NCBI GenBank assembly: GCA_050999295.1
Contig: JBPCPI010000169.1
Location: forward strand, 1 to 28,658
Direction: 5' to 3'
Length of the DNA stretch: 28,658 nt
DNA from: JACCQS01 sp050999295
GTDB taxonomy: Bacteria > Actinomycetota > Actinomycetes > Mycobacteriales > Geodermatophilaceae
This document shows positions 6,920-14,893 of this stretch, piece by piece. The notes beneath the pieces are model-generated. The model ran no database searches. It was not told where the DNA came from and saw only the letters and a list, made by a program, of their open reading frames with translations. Each line of letters opens with the position of its first letter. The stretch's first letter is position 1. The position numbers and the translations under genes are program-made.

Positions 6920-8266
6920 ATGACCGAGGTCTCCCGGCGCGCGTTCCTCGGTCGGGCCGGGCTCGCCGCTGGCGGCGTCGCGGTCGGCGGTGCCTCGGTC
7001 GGTGTGCTGGCCGCACGTACCGACTCCGACAGCACACAGAACCGTGACCGACCGGCGGCCCCCCTGGATCCCCAGGACTGGGACTCGGTACGCGACCAGT
7101 TTGCGCTGAGCCGCGACCTGCTGCAGTTCGCCGCATTCGTCCTAGCCTCGCCGCCGCGGCAGGTCACCGACGCGATCAGCGGACATCGTGCTCGCCTCGA
7201 CGAGGACACCAATGGCTATCTCAACGCCCGGGAGCCCGAACTGGACTCCGCGGTCATCAGCGCGGCCGCGGACTACCTGGAAACCGAGCCAGAGACCATC
7301 GCGCTGACCGACAGCACCACGATGGGCCTCGGCTTGGTCTACACCGGGATCCGGCTCTCCCCAGGCCAGGAGTTGCTCACCTCCGAACACGACTTCTACG
7401 CTACCCACGAGGCGCTGCGGATGCGTGCGGCCAGGGACGGTGTCGGCGTTCGGCGGGTGAAGCTCTACGACTATGCCGGGACCGCATCGGTTGACCAGAT
7501 CGTCACCCGCCTCGGCGAGGCCATCACGCCGGGCACCCGAGCGGTGGCGCTGACCTGGGTGCACTCGGGAACTGGGGTGAAGCTTCCGGTCGCCGAGCTC
7601 GTAGCCGAGATTCGGTCGCGAGCAATGACGCTGGGGATCGAACGGCCGTTGCTGTGTCTGGACGGGGTGCACGGCTCCGGCGTGGAAGACACGTCACCGG
7701 CCGAGCTGGGCTGTGACTTCCTGATCACCGGTGCGCACAAGTGGTTGTTCGGCCCTCGGGGCACCGGTTTCGTGTGGGCCTCGACGCAGTCGTGGGCGGA
7801 GTTGGATCTGTCGATCCCCTCCTTCGCGCCGGGAGTCGTGGGCGCCTACATCCAGAACCTCGATCCCGTCGGTGTCGCGCCCGGGGCTGCGGCTACGCCC
7901 GGTGGATACAAGGCCTTCGAACATCGCTGGGCCCTGGCCGAGGCCTTCGCCTTCCATCAGGCACTCGGCCGGGACAGGGTCGCGGCGCGGACCCGCGGGT
8001 TGGCCACCCAGCTCAAGCAGGGTCTGGCCCAGCTCGGTGGCGTGCGGGTAGTGACGCCGATGGACCCGGAGTTGTCGGCTGGGATCGTGTGCCTGGCCAT
8101 CGAGGATGCGTCGATCTTCGAGCTCCCGGCCGTGCTCCGCGAGCGGCACGGTTTGGTCGCCAGCGTCACTCCGTACAGCCTGCCGCACCTGCGCCTGGGA
8201 CCGAGCATCGTCACCTCCCCGGACGACGTCGAGGCAGCGGTCCGGGCGATCGACAAGGTGCGGTGA
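6920..8266 (+). CDS. Tat-signal aminotransferase class V-fold PLP enzyme
   Basis: 448-aa PLP-dependent enzyme of the class V (NifS/isopenicillin-epimerase-like) fold, apparently exported folded by the Tat system. The N-terminus MTEVSRRAFLGRAGLAAGG has a twin arginine at 6-7 followed by a hydrophobic stretch ending near LAA (30-32). The catalytic core shows TSEHDFYATH (154-163), LDGVHGSG with Asp248, and ITGAHKWLFGPRGTG with the Schiff-base Lys274. An in-frame ATG at 6893 would add nine residues before the Tat motif; 6920 is preferred because it gives a standard signal length. The reaction is unknown: cysteine desulfurase, kynureninase-like and epimerase activities all occur in this fold. The stop overlaps the start of the acetyltransferase (GTGA), so the two are coupled. 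Confidence 0.88.
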   Translation: MTEVSRRAFLGRAGLAAGGVAVGGASVGVLAARTDSDSTQNRDRPAAPLDPQDWDSVRDQFALSRDLLQFAAFVLASPPRQVTDAISGHRARLDEDTNGYLNAREPELDSAVISAAADYLETEPETIALTDSTTMGLGLVYTGIRLSPGQELLTSEHDFYATHEALRMRAARDGVGVRRVKLYDYAGTASVDQIVTRLGEAITPGTRAVALTWVHSGTGVKLPVAELVAEIRSRAMTLGIERPLLCLDGVHGSGVEDTSPAELGCDFLITGAHKWLFGPRGTGFVWASTQSWAELDLSIPSFAPGVVGAYIQNLDPVGVAPGAAATPGGYKAFEHRWALAEAFAFHQALGRDRVAARTRGLATQLKQGLAQLGGVRVVTPMDPELSAGIVCLAIEDASIFELPAVLRERHGLVASVTPYSLPHLRLGPSIVTSPDDVEAAVRAIDKVR

Positions 8267-8805
8267 CTGAGCTGGCAGACGTCCGTACCGCCCACACCTC
8301 GGTATTGAGTGCCGCCGAACTGCGAGCCATCCGCGCGCTGCTGGACGAGGCATTCGACGGGGACTTCACCGACGAAGATTTCGAGCACGGTCTCGGCGGG
8401 ATGCATGCCCTCGTTGAGGACGGTTCGACGCTGATCGGGCATGGCTGCGTTGTCATGCGCCGGCTGTGGCATGCCGGTCGCTCGCTGCGCACCGGCTACG
8501 TCGAGGGTGTCGCGGTGCACTCGGACCATCGAGGTCGCGGGCATGGTCATGCCGTGATGGCAGCACTGGAGACGATCATCGAGGGCGCGTACGAGATCGG
8601 CGCCCTGAGCAGCTCCGAAGCCGCGTTCGACTTCTACGCCTCGCGCGGCTGGCAGTTGTGGACCGGGACGGCCTCGGTGATCTCCCCCCACGGGATCCGG
8701 GGCACTCCCGGGGACGAGGGTTCCATCTACCTGCTTCCGGGAGATACCTACCTGCAACCCGACGGCGATCTGGCGTGTGATTGGCGAGATGGCGACGTCT
8801 GGTAA
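8263..8805 (+). CDS. aac(2'): aminoglycoside 2'-N-acetyltransferase-like GNAT protein
   Basis: 180-aa acetyl-CoA-dependent N-acetyltransferase. It follows the mycobacterial AAC(2')-I pattern along most of its length: DFTDEDFEHGLGGMHALVED, the V-loop GYVEGVAVHSDHRGRGHG, then GALSSSEAAFDFYASRGWQL and a C-terminal LACDWRDGDVW. Mycobacterial AAC(2')-Ic is about 181 aa, so the length is complete. In mycobacteria the enzyme acetylates aminoglycosides, with a proposed native role in cell-wall metabolism. Which applies here is unknown. The GTG start overlaps the TGA of the preceding Tat PLP enzyme by four bases, pointing to one operon and perhaps a shared substrate. No resistance phenotype can be claimed from sequence. 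Confidence 0.88.
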   Translation: MTELADVRTAHTSVLSAAELRAIRALLDEAFDGDFTDEDFEHGLGGMHALVEDGSTLIGHGCVVMRRLWHAGRSLRTGYVEGVAVHSDHRGRGHGHAVMAALETIIEGAYEIGALSSSEAAFDFYASRGWQLWTGTASVISPHGIRGTPGDEGSIYLLPGDTYLQPDGDLACDWRDGDVW

Positions 8806-8848
8806 GTCCGGAAACGACGATCGAAAGTGCGTGGCGAGTCGGACTCGA

Positions 8849-8877
8849 TAGGGTCGCGATGGTGGAGGGAGGTCCGC
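8849..8877 (+). promoter_or_regulatory. -10 box and strong Shine-Dalgarno of accA
   Basis: TAGGGT at 8849-8854 fits the TANNNT -10 pattern. It is followed by a short leader containing GGAGGGAGG, ending about 8 bases before the GTG at 8881. This favours the 8881 start over the in-frame start at 8827 and suggests accA has its own promoter, separate from the acetyltransferase upstream. Confidence 0.5.
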
Positions 8878-8880
8878 GCC

Positions 8881-10659
8881 GTGCAGAAGGTTCTGATCGC
8901 CAACCGCGGCGAGATCGCCGTACGGATCGCCCGCGCCTGCCGTGACGCGGGCCTAGGCAGTGTCGCGGTCTATGCCAACCCCGACCGCGACGCTCTGCAC
9001 GTACTCGTCGCCGACGAAGCCTTCGCCTTGGGTGGCAACACTCCCGGGGAGTCGTATCTGCGGATCGACAAACTCCTGGCCGTCGCCGAGCAAGCCGGCG
9101 CCGATGCGGTGCATCCCGGGTACGGCTTCCTCGCCGAGAACGCCGACTTCGCGCGCGCGGTGATCGAGGCGGGGCTGAGCTGGATCGGCCCGCCAGTCGA
9201 GGCGATCATCTCCCTCGGCGACAAGGTGGCCGCCCGGCACATCGCGACCAAGGCCGGCGCGCCGCTCGTACCGGGAACCATTGACCCGGTCTCCGGCCCG
9301 GAGGAGGTGCATGCCTTCGCCGACGAGCACGGGCTCCCGGTCGCCATCAAGGCGGCCTTCGGCGGTGGCGGGCGTGGCCTCAAGGTCGCCCGCAAGTCCG
9401 AGGAGATCGACGAGTTGTACGCCTCTGCCGTACGCGAGGCCGAGGCCGCGTTCGGCCGCGGCGAGTGCTTCGTCGAGCGCTACCTCGACAAGCCGCGGCA
9501 CGTCGAGGCGCAGGTCCTGGCCGACTCGCATGGCACCGTGGTCGTGGTCGGCACCCGCGACTGCTCCCTGCAGCGCCGCCACCAGAAGCTGGTCGAGGAG
9601 GCGCCAGCACCGTTCCTCACCGACGAGCAGCGCGCCACGATCCACGAGTCGGCCAAGGCGATCTGCGCGGAGGCCGGATACGTCGGCGCCGGCACCGTCG
9701 AGTACCTCGTCGCGGCCGACGGCACGATCTCCTTCCTCGAGGTCAACACCCGGCTGCAGGTCGAACACCCGGTCAGCGAGGAAACCACCGGCCTGGATCT
9801 CGTCCGCGAGCAGTTCCGGATCGCCGACGGGGAGCCACTGGGGTACGACACCGATCCCGAACCGCGAGGGCACAGCTTCGAGTTCCGGATCAACGGCGAG
9901 GACGCCGGGCGCAACTTCCTGCCGGCGCCCGGCACCGTCACCCGGTGGCGTCCGCCTAGTGGCCCTGGCGTACGGCTGGATTCCGGCGTCGTCGAGGGTG
10001 CAGTGATCGGTGGGGGCTTCGACTCGATGCTGGCCAAGCTGATCGTCACCGGCGCCACTCGGAAACAGGCCCTAGAGCGCTCCCGCCGGGCACTGGATGA
10101 ACTGGAGGTCGGCGGGATGCCCACCGTCGTCCCGTTCCATCGGGCGATCGTGTCCGACCCAGCATTCACCTCCGAACCGTTCGCGGTGCACACCCGGTGG
10201 ATCGAGACCGAGTTCGACAACCAGATCCCGCCGTACGCCGAGCCGACCGAGGACCCGGAGGCACCGGCCGAGCGGCAGACTGTGGTGGTCGAGGTGGGTG
10301 GTCGTCGACTGGAGGTCTCGCTGCCCGGCGGCCTGGCGCTCGGCGGCGGTGGTGCCGTGCCCGGTGGGGTGGCGGCCAAACCCCGTCGACGTGCTGGCTC
10401 GGGGTCGGGCAGCGCGGCCGGTGGGGATGCGCTGACCAGTCCGATGCAGGGCACGATTGTCAAAATCGCGGTCGAGGACGGCGCCACGGTGCAGGCTGGT
10501 GATCTCGTGGTCGTCCTCGAGGCGATGAAGATGGAGCAACCGATCAACGCGCACAAGGCCGGCACCGTCAGTGGCCTGTCAGCCTCGGTCGGCGAGGCCG
10601 TGACCAGCGGGGCGACCATCTGCACGATCACCGACGCCGCCGAGGCCCGCGGCAGCTGA
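8881..10659 (+). CDS. accA: acyl-CoA carboxylase alpha subunit (biotin carboxylase + BCCP)
   Basis: 592-aa biotin-dependent subunit that carboxylates biotin with ATP and bicarbonate and presents it to a beta subunit such as PccB. Order of parts: biotin-carboxylase N-domain (VLIANRGEIAVRIARACRDA, residues 4-23), HPGYGFLAEN (78-87), ATP-grasp glycine loop GGGGRG (161-166), RDCSLQRRHQK and EVNTRLQVEHP in the active site. A Pro/Gly-rich linker follows, then the carrier domain with EAMKM, in which Lys550 is the biotinylated residue. The GTG at 8881 is chosen because GGAGGGAGG precedes it and the family starts with this MQKVLIANRGEI-like sequence. The length is usual for the mycobacterial AccA3/streptomycete AccA2 type. 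In relatives it lies closer to maf; here 3 kb of unrelated genes lie between. Confidence 0.96.
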   Translation: MQKVLIANRGEIAVRIARACRDAGLGSVAVYANPDRDALHVLVADEAFALGGNTPGESYLRIDKLLAVAEQAGADAVHPGYGFLAENADFARAVIEAGLSWIGPPVEAIISLGDKVAARHIATKAGAPLVPGTIDPVSGPEEVHAFADEHGLPVAIKAAFGGGGRGLKVARKSEEIDELYASAVREAEAAFGRGECFVERYLDKPRHVEAQVLADSHGTVVVVGTRDCSLQRRHQKLVEEAPAPFLTDEQRATIHESAKAICAEAGYVGAGTVEYLVAADGTISFLEVNTRLQVEHPVSEETTGLDLVREQFRIADGEPLGYDTDPEPRGHSFEFRINGEDAGRNFLPAPGTVTRWRPPSGPGVRLDSGVVEGAVIGGGFDSMLAKLIVTGATRKQALERSRRALDELEVGGMPTVVPFHRAIVSDPAFTSEPFAVHTRWIETEFDNQIPPYAEPTEDPEAPAERQTVVVEVGGRRLEVSLPGGLALGGGGAVPGGVAAKPRRRAGSGSGSAAGGDALTSPMQGTIVKIAVEDGATVQAGDLVVVLEAMKMEQPINAHKAGTVSGLSASVGEAVTSGATICTITDAAEARGS

Positions 10660-10664
10660 GGTCA

Positions 10665-10722
10665 GCCGCGCCCTATCTCGGTTTCCAGCGGGCTAACCTG
10701 GGTTGGCCGCGCCCTACTTCGG
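10665..10722 (+). repeat. two imperfect 17-bp direct repeats downstream of accA
   Basis: GCCGCGCCCTATCTCGG (10665-10681) and GCCGCGCCCTACTTCGG (10706-10722) match at 15 of 17 positions, 41 bases apart. They lie in the 177-base gap between accA and the NTPase gene. A GCCCT/AGGGC pair forms a short stem just after the second copy. Function unknown. The rest of the gap holds a TACCTT -10-like box at 10777-10782 and a small CGATC/GATCG hairpin before the next start. Confidence 0.6.
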
Positions 10723-10836
10723 CGGAGGGCCGCGCCGTCAACTAAGAGCACACTCATCGTCACCTCATCCTGCTATTACCTTGAGCAGCGATCTTTGGGA
10801 TCGGAGCACCTCTGACGACCCGAAGGGCAGATCCTG

Positions 10837-11982
10837 ATGATCACTCCCCTGGCTCGGCCTCGGCTCGCGAGCGCCAAGGCCGCCTACACCGTGCGCCGCG
10901 TCGACCTATCCAGAGAGCTGGTGCTCCAGTCCGGACCAGACGTCGAGCCGAATGCCGGTGATCTGATCCTGGCGGAGGTGACCCGGATCGGCCAGCACAA
11001 GGGGCTCGAACTGGCCAGCAGCCGCAAAGCCACCCTGTATTGCGGTGACGAGGTCCTGGTCGCCTATGGCGGGCGCTACGCCCCTGACCAGTTCGAGGCC
11101 GAGGTTCCACACGACCTCTCAGAATGCCAACTGGTCGCCGCCGGTGGGCTGGCGGCAAGGGTGACCGCCCAGCATCTAAAGATGGGCCAGGCCACCGATC
11201 TGCGTCCGATCGGTCTTCTCGGCAGGGTCGAGGGGGGAATCTGCAACGTCCGCGACGGTGCCATCGCGCCGCTGCACACCGGGACGGGCGTCCCGACCAC
11301 AATCGTGGTGGTTGGCACCTCGATGAACGCCGGCAAGACCACAACGGTGGCCGCGATAGCTCATGGCCTGACCGCGGCTGGCTTGCGGGTGGGCGCGGCG
11401 AAGGTCACGGGCACCGGAGCCGGCGGTGACCCGAACCTGTTCGCCGATGCCGGCGCGGCCGAGGTGCTGGACTTCATCGACGCCGGTTACGCGTCCACCT
11501 ATCGCGTTCCGGTCGACGCGCTTGCAGATGCCTTCGTCCTGTTGCACGGCGAGCTTGCCGGTCGCGACGTGGACGCCATAGTGATCGAAATAGCCGACGG
11601 AATCCTGCAGCCGGAAACGAAGGCCCTCCTCGAACACCACACGGTCACCGACCGGATCACCGGCATGGTCTTCGCCGCTGGCGACGCCATGGGCGCCGTC
11701 GCAGGCGTCGCCACGCTGCGGGGCATGGGGCTACCGGTCCTGGCAGCCAGCGGCTTGCTGACCGCCTCCCCGTTGGCCACCCGCGAGGCCCAATCGATCC
11801 TCGACGTGCCGGTCTACAGCCCGGACGACCTGGGCGACGCGACGATCGCCCGGACCCTCGCAGAGCGGGCAGGCATGCGCCCGGCCAACGACATTCAGGA
11901 GGGGGGGTCCCCACGAGTCGACCCGCCGGCGGCCATGGAGACCCAGGGCCGCAACCGGCAGGTGCCGGTGGCCGCGGCGTGA
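10837..11982 (+). CDS. CobQ/BioD-like P-loop NTPase, DUF1611-like, function unknown
   Basis: 381-aa soluble protein. The N-terminal 150 residues form a separate domain with GDLILAEVTRIGQHKGLELA (41-60) and AYGGRYAPDQFEAEVP (76-91). The C-terminal part is a SIMIBI-type NTPase: GTSMNAGKTTT (160-170) resembles the P-loops of CobQ, BioD and MobB rather than classical GTPases. It is followed by VGAAKVTGTGAGGD (185-198) and an acidic strand VIEIADGI (249-256) in the Walker-B position. Such folds act as ATP-dependent amidoligases, synthetases or cofactor-handling ATPases. The exact family is not certain to me. The start has GAAGGG about 8 bases upstream. The stop overlaps the start of the following ABC transporter (GTGA), making a tight two-gene unit and suggesting joint action on one substrate. 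Confidence 0.75.
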   Translation: MITPLARPRLASAKAAYTVRRVDLSRELVLQSGPDVEPNAGDLILAEVTRIGQHKGLELASSRKATLYCGDEVLVAYGGRYAPDQFEAEVPHDLSECQLVAAGGLAARVTAQHLKMGQATDLRPIGLLGRVEGGICNVRDGAIAPLHTGTGVPTTIVVVGTSMNAGKTTTVAAIAHGLTAAGLRVGAAKVTGTGAGGDPNLFADAGAAEVLDFIDAGYASTYRVPVDALADAFVLLHGELAGRDVDAIVIEIADGILQPETKALLEHHTVTDRITGMVFAAGDAMGAVAGVATLRGMGLPVLAASGLLTASPLATREAQSILDVPVYSPDDLGDATIARTLAERAGMRPANDIQEGGSPRVDPPAAMETQGRNRQVPVAAA

Positions 11983-13676
11983 GCACAAGCCAACCATCGG
12001 GCACCGAAGCCGGCTCGATCCCGGCGTTGTGGAGTGCCGGACGTCCGCGGCTGCTCGCTGCCCTGGTCGCTGTCGGTTTCGGCCGGGCCGCGGTCGCGCT
12101 AGGTGCCGCGTACCTGGTCGGATTCGCCTTCTCCGCCCTGCTGGGTGCCGCTGCCGAGCCGAAAATGATCGCCGGCATGGCTCTCGGTCTCGGCGTGCTG
12201 GCCGCCGCTGGTGCCGCGTTGGTAGCCCTCGAACGGCTGCTCGCCGAAAAGCTCGGGCAGTCCTACGTGCAGGCGGTTCGGATGAAGCTGTTCGGACAGA
12301 TCAGTCGGACCCCTACCCGCGAGGCGAGCAAGCGCAGCGTCGGGGGATCCGCGCTGCGTTTCACCGGTGACCTGACTGCCGTGGGTCGCTGGGTCAGTCT
12401 GGGAATCTCCCGGCTCGCCGTGGCGGTTCCGCTTCTTGCGGTGTGTCTGATCGCCCTGGTCATCGTCAATCCACTGATCGGGCTGGGGATCGCCGGAGTA
12501 CTGGTCGCCGGCGCCCTGGTGACCCTCTGGCAGGCGCGGGCCCTGCGCCGGACCACTCGCCGGGCCAGGCGCCGCCGGGCGCAACTGGCGGCACATGTCA
12601 CCGAACACGTCGCGCACTCGGCGGTGATGCAGGCCTTCGGACAGGAGCACAGCGAACGGGCCGCCGTTCGTCGGCGCGGCCAACGACTCAGCCAGGCGAT
12701 GATCGACCGAGCCCTGGCCATCGGGCTGATCAGGGCGACCGCCGAGGCCACCGGCGCGATCGCCACCGGCGCGGTCGTCGTCCTGGCCGTCACCGCTGGG
12801 CAGAGCGTTGGTCCCGCCGCCGCGGCAGTGACCATCGTGGGATACCTGGTCACGCCGGTCCGCGACCTGGGGCGGGTGGGCGAGTACCGCACGGCCTCGA
12901 CGATCGCGATGGAGAAGATCCGCGAGGTTCTGGCCCGCCCCCGCCGGCCCGAGCCGCCCGCCGATGCCCCTGACCTACCCGAGGGACCCGGCGCACTCGA
13001 TGTCCACGACATCACCGTCGACGGGCTTTTCGGCCCCATCAACGCCATGATCGACCCCGGGCAGGTGGTCGCGCTGGTCGGGCCGAACGGCGCCGGTAAG
13101 TCCACCCTGCTTCAGGTGATCGCCGCCCTCGGGGAGGCCGACGCCGGTGTCGTCCGGCTCGACGGCGCAGTGCTGACCGAGGCGTCGGCGCAATCGGTAC
13201 GCCGGGCCATCGGGGTGGTTGCCCCCGACGTCCCGCTGTTGCGCGGGACGATCATGGACAACGTCCGGTACAGCAACCAGGAAGCCACCGATGACGAGAT
13301 CACCGCGTTGATGGCCCACTGCGGTCTCGACGAGGTGATCCGGTCGCTGCCGCAGGGAGCGCACACCCGCGTGGGCGAGCGCGGCGCCCGGTTGTCCTCC
13401 GGTCAACGGCAACGCGTAGCTCTGGCCCGCGCCCTGCTCAACCGACCCCGTCTACTGCTGCTCGACGAGGCCGACGCGAACCTCGATCCCGCTGCAGTCG
13501 AGATCATCGATCGGGTTGTCGCCGAGTACGACGGGACGGTCCTGTTCGTGACGCACCGGCCGGAGCGGGCCATGCGCGCCAACGAGATCTGGGTGCTGGC
13601 CGATGGACGGCTCAGCACGCGGCGCGTGATCCCGGCCACCACAGAAGCCGCGCCGCGCCTACACCTGTCCGCATGA
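11979..13676 (+). CDS. ABC exporter half-transporter (fused membrane and ATPase domains)
   Basis: 565-aa type IV-like exporter subunit in the inner membrane. Hydrophobic segments at about 25-56, 63-87, 147-186 (two helices) and 250-292 (two helices) make a six-helix domain. The ATPase follows with Walker A GPNGAGKS (368-375), signature LSSGQ (472-476), Walker B LLLLDEAD (492-499), D-loop ANLDP and switch His526. The Q-loop position reads VVAPDVPLL (413-421), with proline where a glutamine is expected. Half-transporters work as dimers; no second half is encoded next door, so a homodimer is likely. The substrate is unknown. The start GTG overlaps the NTPase stop. The 160-base convergent gap to the next gene holds only weak stems such as GCAAC/GTTGC. 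Confidence 0.9.
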   Translation: MSTSQPSGTEAGSIPALWSAGRPRLLAALVAVGFGRAAVALGAAYLVGFAFSALLGAAAEPKMIAGMALGLGVLAAAGAALVALERLLAEKLGQSYVQAVRMKLFGQISRTPTREASKRSVGGSALRFTGDLTAVGRWVSLGISRLAVAVPLLAVCLIALVIVNPLIGLGIAGVLVAGALVTLWQARALRRTTRRARRRRAQLAAHVTEHVAHSAVMQAFGQEHSERAAVRRRGQRLSQAMIDRALAIGLIRATAEATGAIATGAVVVLAVTAGQSVGPAAAAVTIVGYLVTPVRDLGRVGEYRTASTIAMEKIREVLARPRRPEPPADAPDLPEGPGALDVHDITVDGLFGPINAMIDPGQVVALVGPNGAGKSTLLQVIAALGEADAGVVRLDGAVLTEASAQSVRRAIGVVAPDVPLLRGTIMDNVRYSNQEATDDEITALMAHCGLDEVIRSLPQGAHTRVGERGARLSSGQRQRVALARALLNRPRLLLLDEADANLDPAAVEIIDRVVAEYDGTVLFVTHRPERAMRANEIWVLADGRLSTRRVIPATTEAAPRLHLSA

Positions 13677-13836
13677 CTTGGTGGCCACGATGAAACCGCG
13701 TACGCCAACTCCAAGAGGCTCTCTACGCGTGGTGGCACGCAACTGAGGGACGGTTGCGCCGGGTGACTCCCTGGTGCTGGTGCAAGGGCCAGCCCGAACG
13801 CCGGATGCCGAGGCCCGGTCAGCTAGAAAGGCCGAG

Positions 13837-14724
13837 TCAGAGGTAGCGGCGGGCCAGCGCGCCGGCCTGGGCGCCGTACGAGCCGCCGAACATCACCGCG
13901 TGCACCAGTACCGGAAACAGCTGGTGTAGGCCGACGCGTTCCCGCCAGCCCGAGCCCAGCGGCGCCGCCTCGTCGTATGCGGCCAGGATCCGATCGAGGA
14001 ACGGCGCACCGAACAACGCCAACATCGCCAAGTCGCTCTCCCGGTGCCCGCCATGGGCGGCCGGGTCGATGAGGTACGTCTTTCTGTCTGCGGCCCAGTG
14101 CACGTTCCCGCTCCAGAGATCGCCGTGCAGCCGCGCGGCTGGTTCGGGCGGAACACCAAGGGAATCCAGCCGCCCCATGAGCGCTGACACCGCGTCAGAA
14201 TCGGCTGTCGAGATGTGCCCGGCGTCCCGGGCCGCGCGAAGGTAGGGCTCAATCCGTCGTACGGCGAAGAACTCGGCCCACTCGCCCGAATCGACGCCGT
14301 GGTTGTCCAAGGCCAACTGCCCGATGAACCCTGGCCGCAGCGCGCCCAACCCGTCCGCGCCGGCCCGATGCAGGCCGGCCAAGTCGGCGCCGAACCGCTC
14401 GGCGGCCCGCCGAGACGGCTCGCCCCGGGGCACCCACTCCAACAGCAGGAGTTCCTCGCTCACCGCGATGACCTCCGGGGTGGGGATCACCGCTGCGTCG
14501 GCGATCCAGGCCAAGCCGGCCGCTTCGGCGGCGAAGAAGCCAGAGGGCGCCCCCTCGCGCGACTTGGCGAAGATCGCCTCGCCGCTGTCCAGAGTGAACA
14601 ACTCCGCGACACAGGTGTCCCCGCCCGGCAGCGGCGTGGCTCGGATCCGCTGGTGGCGCACCATCATCGGCACGACACGCGGATGTGCGCGCAGGTAGGC
14701 CAGGTCCAGTGCCCCGTCCGTCAC
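13837..14724 (-). CDS. fructosamine kinase family protein
   Basis: 295-aa kinase of the fructosamine-3-kinase/aminoglycoside-phosphotransferase fold. FN3K-like motifs are FIGQLALDNHGVDSGEWAEF (133-152), RRIEPYLRAARDAG, the catalytic loop RLHGDLWSGNV (198-208, Asp202) and LIDPAAHGGHRESDLAML (218-235) with the metal-binding Asp220. Known members phosphorylate protein-bound or free ketosamines and start deglycation; bacterial homologues are often ribulosamine/erythrulosamine kinases. The GTG at 14724 has GGAGG at a good distance. It lies downstream of the LpdA-type gene on the same strand, separated by a 169-base repeat-rich gap, and converges on the ABC exporter gene. Confidence 0.9.
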   Translation of the reverse strand: MTDGALDLAYLRAHPRVVPMMVRHQRIRATPLPGGDTCVAELFTLDSGEAIFAKSREGAPSGFFAAEAAGLAWIADAAVIPTPEVIAVSEELLLLEWVPRGEPSRRAAERFGADLAGLHRAGADGLGALRPGFIGQLALDNHGVDSGEWAEFFAVRRIEPYLRAARDAGHISTADSDAVSALMGRLDSLGVPPEPAARLHGDLWSGNVHWAADRKTYLIDPAAHGGHRESDLAMLALFGAPFLDRILAAYDEAAPLGSGWRERVGLHQLFPVLVHAVMFGGSYGAQAGALARRYL

Positions 14725-14893
14725 ATTTCTCGCCTCCGCGCTCGCTCCGCTCCTTTACTCCGTCTCGTGCGCTCCGCGCACCGTGCGGTCCGCTCCTCCC
14801 TCGCTGGCGCTCGGTCGATGCTCCCGCCCTCTCGCCGCTGCTCGTCCCTCGCTGCGATGCTCACTCGCTGTCGGCTTCGGGCACACTGCTCGC
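14725..14893 (-). repeat. purine-rich gap with AGCGAG-type repeats
   Basis: Read on the minus strand, this gap holds seven GCGAG pentamers. It also holds two imperfect copies of a longer unit (GAGCATCG ... CAGCGAGGGA ... GAGC ... GCGG) at 14862-14835 and 14823-14790; the second carries about 8-9 extra bases. A perfect 6-bp stem GTGCGC-TCC-GCGCAC (plus-strand reading) sits at 14767-14781 without a T-run. It separates two genes of the same strand. It looks like degenerate intergenic repeat material; no coding potential is seen. Confidence 0.6.

Noticed and set aside
8263..8805. Acquired aminoglycoside resistance gene
   Set aside because: The homology is to chromosomal AAC(2') enzymes, and no mobile element, integron or resistance cluster is near. 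Only the enzyme class is claimed.
13462..13500. DEAD sequence read as a DEAD-box helicase
   Set aside because: It is the Walker B and D-loop region of the ABC ATPase, following an LSSGQ signature; no helicase motifs occur.
14767..14781. GTGCGC-TCC-GCGCAC hairpin as an intrinsic terminator of lpdA
   Set aside because: No U-run follows, and short GC stems arise often by chance in this sequence.
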